DNA from: a virus | Strand: one strand, 5' to 3' | Length of the DNA stretch: 23,395 bases | IMG/VR virus record: IMGVR_UViG_3300006638_000233 | Span: 1 to 23,395 of that record | Shown here: positions 15,134 through 21,358 of the stretch, one piece after another | How positions within the stretch are numbered: position 1 is the first letter of the stretch | Layout of the letters: the number at the start of each line of letters is the position of its first letter | Translations under genes and position numbers: made by a program | The notes under the pieces: generated by a model | Told to the model about the DNA's origin: nothing | Database searches by the model: none | What the model saw: only the letters and a program-made list of their open reading frames with translations

Positions 15134-15900
15134 TGACTGCCAAACAAGTCGCCTGGGTTCATCCCAACCCGTTGCTCGCGCGCTTCGATGTCGTGTTGCC
15201 GGATGGCTACGTGATGACCCGAAAGGAAGCAGTCGCCAAAGGCTTCGCCGTAACGTCGTGGCCTGAAGGCGAACGAACAGCCACGCCGCACCCGCACGAG
15301 CCGGGTTCGGTCGTCTTGTCGCGCGGTCAGGTCGTGTCGCTCGATACGGCCAAGAGCGCGGGCTTTACCGTGTCCGCCCGCGCACCTGAGATAACGGCTG
15401 ATCCTAACCGCTCGTGGCGCTCTGCCATCCTGAGTTCGCCTGAAGCGCGCGACCGGGCGTCCGCGACTGTCGAGCTTGTCACCACTCAATCACCCACAAC
15501 CATGCCGGTTGAAAATGCTCGTGCTTTTTTGCGTGGGCTACCGGTCGAGCAAATCGAGGAAGAAACCACCATGACGACCGATACCAACGCCAACCCCGAG
15601 CGCGCCGCGCGCCTTGCCGAAATCAACGGCGGGATGCAGGCCTTCAATAAGCAGCGAGGGTACGGGGAAGCCAAGGTGCTGCTACGGCCGGGCGTCGTTT
15701 CGCGCCTCGCGGCTGACGTGGACGAGACGAAGCTTCGCCGCTTATCGCAAATCCGGCTGAACGCCCTGGAAAACGGCACGGCGCACGAAGCGAGCGCAGG
15801 CGAAACCAAAAAGCTCCGCTACGCACTGAGCGTCACCGGCATGGCGCTATCGGACGTGTTCGCTCAGCTCAGCGTCGATACGTCGAAGCTCCGCATCTAA
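15133..15900 (+). CDS. Scaffold-like patchwork protein
   Basis: A 255-residue protein, coupled to the previous gene (TAATG) and with GAGG 10 bases upstream. Residues 1-90 (FDVVLPDGYVMTRKEAVAKG and so on) are unrecognised. About 95-140 (SWRSAILSSPEARDRASATV, then VENARAFLRGLP) repeat the S49-protease tail seen in the protein at 12741-13121. About 153-173 (NPERAARLAEINGGMQAFN) match the end of that same protein. Residues 177-193 (YGEAKVLLRPGVVSRLA) match a portal segment at 13 of 17 positions. A well-placed internal start divides it near residue 147. It occupies the place where protease, scaffold and capsid genes would be expected. Scaffold function is inferred. Confidence 0.6.
   Translation: MTAKQVAWVHPNPLLARFDVVLPDGYVMTRKEAVAKGFAVTSWPEGERTATPHPHEPGSVVLSRGQVVSLDTAKSAGFTVSARAPEITADPNRSWRSAILSSPEARDRASATVELVTTQSPTTMPVENARAFLRGLPVEQIEEETTMTTDTNANPERAARLAEINGGMQAFNKQRGYGEAKVLLRPGVVSRLAADVDETKLRRLSQIRLNALENGTAHEASAGETKKLRYALSVTGMALSDVFAQLSVDTSKLRI
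15571..15900 (+). CDS. Possible nested in-frame gene (Nu3-like internal start)
   Basis: Within the 15133-15900 frame, the ATG at 15571-15573 is preceded by GAGGAAGAA (15556-15564) at good spacing and would give a 109-residue protein starting MTTDTNANPERAARLAEING. In lambda the scaffold Nu3 is made from an internal in-frame start in the protease gene C, and this layout is the same. Both the long and short forms may be made. The evidence is only the ribosome-binding site and the analogy. Confidence 0.4.
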   Translation: MTTDTNANPERAARLAEINGGMQAFNKQRGYGEAKVLLRPGVVSRLAADVDETKLRRLSQIRLNALENGTAHEASAGETKKLRYALSVTGMALSDVFAQLSVDTSKLRI

Positions 15901-15929
15901 CCAGCCACCTCGCATAAGGATACACCACC

Positions 15930-16280
15930 ATGACTACCGAAATTTTCAAGCTCTCCCGCCCGATCAAGACGCACAACGGCGAGCTGACCGCCTTGACGCT
16001 GCAAGAGCCCACCATCAGCTCGTTCATTAAGCACGGCGAGCCCTTTAAGCTCAGATCCATCAAGGTCGAGGACGGCGAGCCCGCGAAAGCTGAGTTCGTG
16101 TACGACAATAACAAAGCACTCATGGGCTTTCTCGTAGATATGGTCGTCGAAAAGGGAGTCGATGACATTATTCTCGGCTCAATCCCCTCCAGCGAATTCC
16201 ACAGCCTTCGAAGCGTTGCATCCGTCATCATTTTGGCAGGAGTGCAGGACAAAAATTTTACAAATCCGTCCGACGCCTAA
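15930..16280 (+). CDS. Tail assembly chaperone (Mu gp41/P2 E-like), unshifted product
   Basis: A 116-residue protein with AAGGA about 9 bases before the ATG. Its opening (FKLSRPIKTHNGELTALTLQ, then EPTISSFIKHGEP) is the signature of the tail assembly chaperone family that includes Mu gp41 and P2 gpE. These small proteins coat the tape measure protein while the tail tube forms. The gene directly precedes the tape measure gene and ends in a slippery heptamer, as these chaperones usually do. It tells us the tail is of the long type, although tail tube and tip genes are absent from the window. Confidence 0.82.
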   Translation: MTTEIFKLSRPIKTHNGELTALTLQEPTISSFIKHGEPFKLRSIKVEDGEPAKAEFVYDNNKALMGFLVDMVVEKGVDDIILGSIPSSEFHSLRSVASVIILAGVQDKNFTNPSDA

Positions 16281-16429
16281 TCGGCTGCTTGCTTAGCGAC
16301 CATGGACTTAGCGTCTCCGACGTTGAGTCCATGCGTCTCGGACGGTTCATGGAATACGTTGAAATTTTTGCGGACCTTGCGAAGATTCGCAAGCCCCCGA
16401 AACCCACAGGTATAAGGGCAAATGTCTAA
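15930..16429 (+). CDS. Tail assembly chaperone, -1 frameshifted long product
   Basis: A -1 shift at 16253-16259 would bypass the stop at 16278-16280 and join residues 1-110 to 56 more (YKSVRRLIGCLLSDHGLSVS, then MRLGRFMEYVEIFADLAKIR), making 166 residues. The extension stays open for its whole length. It has no start codon or ribosome-binding site suited to independent translation near its beginning, and ends 8 bases inside the tape measure gene. This is the standard E/E' arrangement of P2-like and G/GT of lambda-like tails. The shift efficiency cannot be judged from sequence. Confidence 0.75.
16253..16259 (+). promoter_or_regulatory. Slippery heptamer A AAT TTT for -1 frameshifting
   Basis: In the chaperone frame the bases read A-AAT-TTT, an exact X XXY YYZ slippery heptamer, 19 bases before the zero-frame stop. 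A perfect 8-bp stem (CATGGACT at 16301-16308 with AGTCCATG at 16326-16333) lies 41 bases downstream. That is farther than the usual 5-9 base spacing of stimulatory structures, so its part in shifting is uncertain. Confidence 0.75.
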
Positions 16430-18563
16430 CCCTTCAGTCACCGCTACCATCACAGCGGACGATCAAGCTTCGCCGAAAATACGCGAGCTATTGACGCTCT
16501 TGCAGAAGGTAGGCGCAAGCGCAAAGTCGCTCCTTAACGAGGGCGGTGTAGGCGGTGCGTATGCGAACAGCTTCACGAGCGCCAACTCGGCTGCGAAAGA
16601 GCATCTAACGATCCTCGAAAAAATCCACAAAATGCGTTCCGCTATCGGCGGAACGGTCGCGGGCGTAGTGGGGGCCAAGGCGCTACAAACTGCAAGCGCA
16701 TCGTTTACGAATTACCTCCCGTATGAGCGGGATGTCCGGTATCAGAAAGCCATTCAGGGCTACAGCAGCTCGGACATGGCGTTGCTGGAACGTCAACGCG
16801 TGAACGCTGCGACCGTGTATGGGCTCAAGCCGGAAGACACCTTGCATGCACAGCAAGCGTTCGTCACCCGGAACTTCTCCGCTCCGATCACTGAAGCCGC
16901 AACGAAACAGGCCATCGTACTCTCGAAGGCGCTAAACGTTCAGACCGACGAAGCCGCAAGAATCGTCGAGGGCTTGACGTTCGGTCAGGGTATTCATCTG
17001 CACAGTCCGGCGGACGCTTCACGAGAGATCAGGAAGTCTGTCGACTTGGCGGCTATCGCCTCGAAGGCTGGCGCGATGACGCCGGAAGACATTCAGGCGT
17101 TTGGCAAGTTCGGTATCGGCATGTCCACCGCTGCCGGTATCGACGCTCAGCAAGCGTTCGCAGCAGCGATGACGCTGAAGCGCGCCAATGTTGGGGGCGA
17201 CGAGTCAGGCGTCTTCATGCGGCAGATGTCAGCTCGCCTGCTCGCACCGACGAAACAGGCCTATGAAGCCTTCGCGCACATGGGCATAAATTATGCCGAC
17301 TTTGCGCCCCAGGGCAATGTCACACCCGATGCTATCGACGCCTCGCTGAAGCGCCGTTACGGCAAGAGCCTCGGGGACGCAGGGAAGGCGAACCTTTCTG
17401 CCGCGTTCGAGGACGAATCGCGCAACGTGCTCAGCAATCGGGAAGACTTTGCGTCTGCGGTTCGCGAAGCCATTGAGGCGGGCGGCGAGAAGCTTTCGAA
17501 GACGGATCAAAAGCACGTCACCGATACGGCGCTTCGGCAGTACGATCTGGCGAAGGGCGCATTGAACGGCGGCGCGCTGTTCGATCAGATTCTCAGCAAG
17601 GCCAGCCCGCGCGACATGCAGGCGATCATTGGCGACAAGCAAGGCGGTCGGGCCGTCATGTTGCTCAATGCGCTCGACCAGTACCGGGAGTATCTTGAGA
17701 AGCTGAAGCACGGCGACGGCTTTGCCGAGAACATCGCGGCGCAACGTATGCAGGGCCTTGCGGCCTCAGTCGATAGGTTGACCGCTTCGATTGACGTTGC
17801 GGAGAAGCAAGTCGTCGCGGCTAATCAGGGTTGGCTAACACAGCTCTCTAACGCAGCGGGCAAACTCGCTGCGACGTTCACGGGCCTTTCGGAATCGCAA
17901 AAGGAAGCCGCAGGCATCGCGGCGGGCACAGCGAGCGTAGCGGGAACGGCAGCAGCGGGCGCAACGTTGCTCCGCGTTGCAGCGGCCTTTACCGGGCTCG
18001 AAGCTTTCCTAACCGGCGCGGCGCTGCTGAGCGGTGGTGCCGCAATCGCGGCCTTCGTGGCGGCGGCGGTCGCGGCGACCAGCATGCTCTACAGCCTAGC
18101 CGGGGACAAGATACTCCCCGAAGGCGCGAAGCATTCGACCCCCGCTGAATTGGGAAGGCGACGCAATCTGTTCAACTCGTCGCTCGACGACTTAGTGGAC
18201 GTTAGCGGGCCGTTCGATAAGTACCAAGCGGCACAGGCTCCGAGACTTCGAGGCCGCACTGCCGAGTACCTCAGCGCGCTCAGGGCCGACGACGGGCAAA
18301 GCGCAGGCTGGCAGGACTCGGCGAAAGTGAACGTCGGAAAATCGGACGGTTTCAAAGACGTTGAAGTCAGCGGCACGGTATCGGGCAGCGCGGAGCTTCA
18401 CACCAGCATCGATGTTCGGCCGACTGCCTACTTCGAGTCATTGGTGAAGCAAGCGCAAGCCGTCGTGAACATGGGGTTGAACGGCAAGTTGGGCACCAGC
18501 ATGGGCGGCCCCGGCGACAACTCCGTCAAACCCTCAGCGCCCGCACTTGCGGGCGGACATTAA
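16422..18563 (+). CDS. Phage tail tape measure protein
   Basis: A 713-residue protein directly after the tail assembly chaperone, with AAGGG before the ATG. It sets tail length and passes into the host with DNA. The N-terminal part (VTATITADDQASPKIRELLT) begins like other tape measure proteins. The long middle is helical and rich in Ala, Gln and Lys. Residues about 486-560 are strongly hydrophobic (AAFTGLEAFLTGAALLSGGA, AIAAFVAAAVAATSMLY), as in the membrane-active part of these proteins. The C terminus is polar and glycine-rich. At this length a Mu/P2-scale tail would be implied (roughly 1.5 angstrom per residue is the known rule). It appears intact. Confidence 0.88.
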   Translation: MSNPSVTATITADDQASPKIRELLTLLQKVGASAKSLLNEGGVGGAYANSFTSANSAAKEHLTILEKIHKMRSAIGGTVAGVVGAKALQTASASFTNYLPYERDVRYQKAIQGYSSSDMALLERQRVNAATVYGLKPEDTLHAQQAFVTRNFSAPITEAATKQAIVLSKALNVQTDEAARIVEGLTFGQGIHLHSPADASREIRKSVDLAAIASKAGAMTPEDIQAFGKFGIGMSTAAGIDAQQAFAAAMTLKRANVGGDESGVFMRQMSARLLAPTKQAYEAFAHMGINYADFAPQGNVTPDAIDASLKRRYGKSLGDAGKANLSAAFEDESRNVLSNREDFASAVREAIEAGGEKLSKTDQKHVTDTALRQYDLAKGALNGGALFDQILSKASPRDMQAIIGDKQGGRAVMLLNALDQYREYLEKLKHGDGFAENIAAQRMQGLAASVDRLTASIDVAEKQVVAANQGWLTQLSNAAGKLAATFTGLSESQKEAAGIAAGTASVAGTAAAGATLLRVAAAFTGLEAFLTGAALLSGGAAIAAFVAAAVAATSMLYSLAGDKILPEGAKHSTPAELGRRRNLFNSSLDDLVDVSGPFDKYQAAQAPRLRGRTAEYLSALRADDGQSAGWQDSAKVNVGKSDGFKDVEVSGTVSGSAELHTSIDVRPTAYFESLVKQAQAVVNMGLNGKLGTSMGGPGDNSVKPSAPALAGGH

Positions 18564-18580
18564 CGAAAGGAATGGGGTAT

Positions 18581-19006
18581 ATGTTATTCCCAGGATCAGA
18601 CTGGCGCGCGGGCATGCAGAAGGTCAGCGCGGCAATCGACGACACGATGGGCGGGCTTGTCTTGGTGACGCCCGCCACCGTGCCGAAGGTTAACTTCCCG
18701 AGCGTTGAAGACCCGTCGAAGGCGATCACCGTAACTGCGGTGTTCACGTCGAAGGCCGAAACCATCGTGATGGGTGAAGGCAGAAGCGGCGGGCATTCGG
18801 TCAGCCCGCTCATTTCGACGAGCAAGCCTGTCTTTCAGTTCAGCTACGCCGTGCTGCACGGGATGCCGTTCAGGCTCCAGCAATCCTACCGCATCACGCG
18901 CCTTTGCAGCGGGGAGCGGTTCGAAGTGACGGACATCAAGCCGGACGGCGTTTCGCGTGTTACTGTGAGCGTCGTGCAACTAGGTCGTCAATCGGAGTTC
19001 AGATAA
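18581..19006 (+). CDS. Possible head-tail joining protein (lambda FII-like)
   Basis: A 141-residue protein. The ATG at 18581 is chosen over the in-frame ATG at 18572 because AAAGGA (18566-18571) lies about 9 bases before it but touches the other. The end (GERFEVTDIKPDGVSRVTVS) has the beta-strand pattern with Pro-Asp-Gly turn seen in lambda FII-type head-tail joining proteins. The rest (ITVTAVFTSKAETIVMGEG and others) is beta-rich. Its position after the tape measure gene is unusual for FII, so a tail-associated beta-rich protein is an alternative. The stop overlaps the next start (TAATG). Confidence 0.5.
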   Translation: MLFPGSDWRAGMQKVSAAIDDTMGGLVLVTPATVPKVNFPSVEDPSKAITVTAVFTSKAETIVMGEGRSGGHSVSPLISTSKPVFQFSYAVLHGMPFRLQQSYRITRLCSGERFEVTDIKPDGVSRVTVSVVQLGRQSEFR

Positions 19007-19314
19007 TGCAGGGCATACCTCGCGTACACTACCAGCCCCGTCAGTCAGCGACGTACGAAGCGCCGCTCGACATTCTGATTCCGGCGTTGATGAAACTGCG
19101 CGAATGCAATGACAGCCTCAAAGCTCTCGTGCTCGTCGATTCATTGCCGGATATCATTCTGCCTGCGCTCGCTTATGCCGCCTCGCAGAAAACCTACGTC
19201 CCGACCGTCGCGGTCAAGACCGTCGTGAAGTGGTGCGGCCCCGATTTCCTGGTCCGCACCTTGGGCCGTGAACGTGCTCGAAACTTGCAGGCCCGCTACG
19301 TTCAAGCGGCGTAA
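19006..19314 (+). CDS. Unknown phage-region protein
   Basis: A 102-residue protein translationally coupled to the previous gene (TAATG). The middle is hydrophobic and helical (APLDILIPALMKLRE, LVDSLPDIILPALAYAASQK). The end is basic (RTLGRERARNLQARYV). It is too polar for a holin and lacks membrane-length segments. No family is recognised. It is the last gene of the rightward structural operon, so a tail or neck role is possible but not shown. Confidence 0.65.
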   Translation: MQGIPRVHYQPRQSATYEAPLDILIPALMKLRECNDSLKALVLVDSLPDIILPALAYAASQKTYVPTVAVKTVVKWCGPDFLVRTLGRERARNLQARYVQAA

Positions 19315-19622
19315 CTGTAAGGTTTGTCACCTCACAAGAATTACAAAAGTGCCTGTGCCGCAGTGGTTTCTGGCATTTTCGTGCTTGACGAACGGGGCGA
19401 TTCAAAGGCACTGTCGCGGCGGGCTTAGAAAACCCATGAGAGGCGGTTCGGTGACCCTCCGTTATAGGGTCACTTACCCTGCGAATACGGTAAGTCCAGA
19501 GTCTGCATGCGGATGTCCAGGGCGCGAGCCTAAAGGCATGCAGGGCACGACCTTTCAGTGTTTTCTAGCTCTGGATTCCTGCCGCAAGAGCGGCAGGCAA
19601 CGATTTGCAGGGGACAAGGGCT
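19315..19622. other. 308-base noncoding region with five successive inverted repeats
   Basis: The pairs are AGTGCCT (19348-19354) with AGGCACT (19406-19412), GTGACCCT (19451-19458) with AGGGTCAC (19466-19473), TTACC (19474-19478) with GGTAA (19489-19493), CTGCATGC (19503-19510) with GCATGCAG (19536-19543), and CCTGCCGC (19578-19585) with GCGGCAGG (19590-19597). Inside the fourth, GGC-GCGA-GCC forms a small GNRA-capped stem. The last is a textbook hairpin with loop AAGA but no T run. A 140-codon open frame (19268-19690) crosses the region, overlaps both neighbours and has no supporting features. A structured RNA or the 5' leader of the 19623 gene is likely. Confidence 0.5.
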
Positions 19623-19859
19623 GTGCAAGACATCACCATCGCAACACGCATTTTCGACAATCCCGATCCGGCGCGCGGGATCACGCATGAAGTAAAAGAC
19701 CGCATGGTTCGAAAGCCGTGCGGTTCTTTTTATCTCATAGAGGGGCCGGAGAAGCCGGGCGGCCTTGAAGTCGTAAAGCCGTACAGCCTTCAGGCGGTTT
19801 ACAGTTGGCTTCAGGATTTGCCGTGGCAGATTGAGCGGACGGTAGTGAGCTGCGCTTAA
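19623..19859 (+). CDS. Small unknown protein with GTG start
   Basis: A 78-residue protein read from GTG at 19623, preceded by AGGGGACAAGGG. A TTG at 19605 would lengthen it by 6 residues but has no ribosome-binding site. The sequence (QDITIATRIFDNPDPARGI, then KPCGSFYLIEGPEKPGG and LQAVYSWLQDLPWQIERTV) is compact with mixed alpha and beta elements. No family is recognised. Its codons 26-36 coincide with a terminator-like hairpin (19698-19730) that recurs just after the gene. The leader upstream is full of inverted repeats, so expression may be controlled by RNA structure. Confidence 0.6.
   Translation: MQDITIATRIFDNPDPARGITHEVKDRMVRKPCGSFYLIEGPEKPGGLEVVKPYSLQAVYSWLQDLPWQIERTVVSCA
19698..19732 (+). 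terminator. Intragenic terminator-like hairpin, copy 1
   Basis: ACCGCA-T-GG pairs with CC-G-TGCGGT around an 8-base loop and is followed by TTCTTTTT, the form of a rho-independent terminator. It lies inside the 19623-19859 coding frame, where a terminator would shorten the message. The sequence is nearly the same as copy 2 at 19882-19915. Confidence 0.5.
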
Positions 19860-19881
19860 TCGACTGAGGTTACGACTGCGG

Positions 19882-19915
19882 GACCGCATGCTCCGAAAGG
19901 GCGTGCGGTTCTTTC
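19882..19915 (+). terminator. Terminator hairpin after the rightward genes, copy 2
   Basis: ACCGCATGC-T-CC pairs with GGGCGTGCGGT through 11 base pairs with one bulged T and a GAAA tetraloop, followed by TTCTTTC. It lies 23 bases after the 19859 stop and ahead of the convergent HNH gene, which ends at 19992. It probably ends the rightward transcript. Confidence 0.65.
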
Positions 19916-19991
19916 GTGTTGATGGTTGCAGGCGAGCGGCCGGGCAGACGCAAGTACAGCCTTCAGTCTTGAAGGGGATTCGACCAAAACG

Positions 19992-20828
19992 TCATAAAGG
20001 GGCTGTTCGGAGAACACTTAACTGTTTGTCGCGTATCCTCCCCGTGACAACAAGGTATCGCGGCATTCCCATGAATGCGAATAAGCGTATGCCGATTAGC
20101 AAATGCGGCACGCCCTTTACGATACAGGCCTGCGGATAAACGTCGTGAAGGACGCCTGGCTGATCGACGAGTGGAGCGCCACTTTTGTCGCCTCCCACGA
20201 AATGTGGGGCTTGGACATTCCTTCCAAGGATCAAATCCGGCAACAGCGGTTCAAAGGCCGCCTCTCCAAAGCGCGCGACTGCATAACTGTGGGCGATCTT
20301 CGCTAGCATTCTAGCGTAGTCGAGAGGGCGCGTTCTAGCTATCTTGATCGCTTCGCCATCTCGCAAATATTTTTCGATCTCACCTTTTGGGTGTCGGACG
20401 ATCAGCTCTCCCACAAATTCCGTCGCGGGCTCGACGTGGCGAAGAAAACCAGCCTCTTCCCAATTAAAGCCCAAACAGGACGTTGGAAATTCCTCTAACG
20501 GAACGACCTTGTTTTCTGTGCGGCCATCCACACGAAACACAATCATCTGGTCGACGGTAGATTTTGGCTTTCTTCGTGTCTTCAGTTTTAGCTTCGCGCG
20601 AAAAGGCCCTAGAGTGCCTTGAAGACAAGACCCTTCAAACCCTTTTGTGATATTGGCACACTTGTCGCAACTTGCCTTCGGCAAAAACCAATCACCACCT
20701 TTTGGCTGAAGGCCATAAGGGATAATGTGCTCGTCGGAAAGACTCTCCGTTGATCCGCAATAGATGCAACGCCCAACGGGGGGATATTTGTCCGCGTCCC
20801 AACGCCCGAAAACATCGGGTGAAGTCAC
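19992..20828 (-). CDS. HNH endonuclease family protein
   Basis: A 278-residue protein with an N-terminal HNH zinc-finger nuclease domain. It has CIYC at 21-24, the core SDEHIIPYGL with His34, and CDKC at 54-57 followed by Asn59 and TKGFEG. The next stretch (LGPFRAKLKLKTRRKPKST) and the longer C-terminal region match in style a widespread family of HNH proteins in islands and prophages. The natural substrate of the family is not known to me. Translation starts at GTG (20826-20828), overlapping the stop of the preceding gene by 4 bases, so it depends on coupling. It could cut foreign or cellular DNA; a phage packaging role is less likely because it is on the opposite strand and far from the terminase. 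Confidence 0.8.
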   Translation of the reverse strand: MTSPDVFGRWDADKYPPVGRCIYCGSTESLSDEHIIPYGLQPKGGDWFLPKASCDKCANITKGFEGSCLQGTLGPFRAKLKLKTRRKPKSTVDQMIVFRVDGRTENKVVPLEEFPTSCLGFNWEEAGFLRHVEPATEFVGELIVRHPKGEIEKYLRDGEAIKIARTRPLDYARMLAKIAHSYAVARFGEAAFEPLLPDLILGRNVQAPHFVGGDKSGAPLVDQPGVLHDVYPQACIVKGVPHLLIGIRLFAFMGMPRYLVVTGRIRDKQLSVLRTAPL

Positions 20829-21046
20829 GGGACAAATGTCCAGTCGCTAATATCCTCAGGGATACCTAGCCCGGAAGGGTTTCCGAACGAGGGCCAAGTG
20901 CAAGTGCCGTTCGCAAGCTCTTCGGCTGCCGCCGCAGGAGACGCGTGATTCTCAAGAGCCTGTCCGTCGAACATAAGCGCGAAGCCGCCCCGCTGCGGTA
21001 TAATCTCCGCAAGTCCCTCGCGCGTTCTGAATATCCATTTCGCCAT
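20825..21046 (-). CDS. Small protein coupled to the HNH endonuclease
   Basis: A 73-residue acidic protein with TAGGGG 6 bases before its ATG and a 4-base overlap with the HNH start. It has regularly spaced tryptophans and a strand-rich opening (MAKWIFRTREGLAEIIPQRG, then GFALMFDGQALENHASPAA). It ends PEDISDWTFVP. No family is recognised with certainty. The one-to-one coupling, small size and acidity would suit an inhibitor or adaptor for the nuclease, but that is inference from arrangement alone. Confidence 0.7.
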   Translation of the reverse strand: MAKWIFRTREGLAEIIPQRGGFALMFDGQALENHASPAAAAEELANGTCTWPSFGNPSGLGIPEDISDWTFVP

Positions 21047-21055
21047 ATTAAACCC

Positions 21056-21271
21056 CTAGCCCGTGTAAGTTTTAAATCTTCCGTGTCGAACGCCGCGCAA
21101 ATAGCCGCGCGACACACTCGCCTCAATCTCCGCTTCTAAAAATTCGTTCGCAACAATCAACGCCTTCACGGCTTCGCGCGCGTCACCGCCGCATGCCGCT
21201 ATCGCCTGATCGGCCGCCGCGTCAAGTTGGTCCGCATCCGGTTGCGGATTGGGCGCGGTTGCTTCAGGCAT
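21056..21271 (-). CDS. Conserved small alphaproteobacterial protein
   Basis: A 71-residue protein, first in the leftward three-gene operon. The segment LDAAADQAIAACGGDAREAV, then KALIVANEFLEAEIEASVSRGY, is one I associate with a small conserved hypothetical family common in rhizobial genomes. It is helical, with no membrane segment. Its stop codon lies next to the ribosome-binding site of the next gene, 9 bases away, so the operon is tight. Function is unknown. Confidence 0.75.
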   Translation of the reverse strand: MPEATAPNPQPDADQLDAAADQAIAACGGDAREAVKALIVANEFLEAEIEASVSRGYLRGVRHGRFKTYTG

Positions 21272-21285
21272 CGGGATTGTCCGTG

Positions 21286-21327
21286 TTGACTAGTTCGAAT
21301 GTTCTCATTACGTTCTAAGCAAGTCAA
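21286..21327. promoter_or_regulatory. Overlapping divergent promoters
   Basis: On the + strand TTGACT (21286-21291), 17 bases, then TACGTT (21309-21314) would serve the exported-protein gene at 21359. On the - strand TTGACT (21327-21322), 17 bases, then GAACAT (21304-21299) would serve the operon starting at 21271. The -35 boxes are good and the -10 boxes weak. The two overlap, so one polymerase would exclude the other. Confidence 0.4.
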
Positions 21328-21358
21328 GATTGCATTCTGCGATAGGTGGGGACCGTTG

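Noticed and set aside
19268-19690. 140-codon gene across the hairpin region
   Set aside because: It begins inside the preceding gene, runs into the next one, and its middle is made of inverted-repeat sequence. The shorter GTG-started frame has the better ribosome-binding site.
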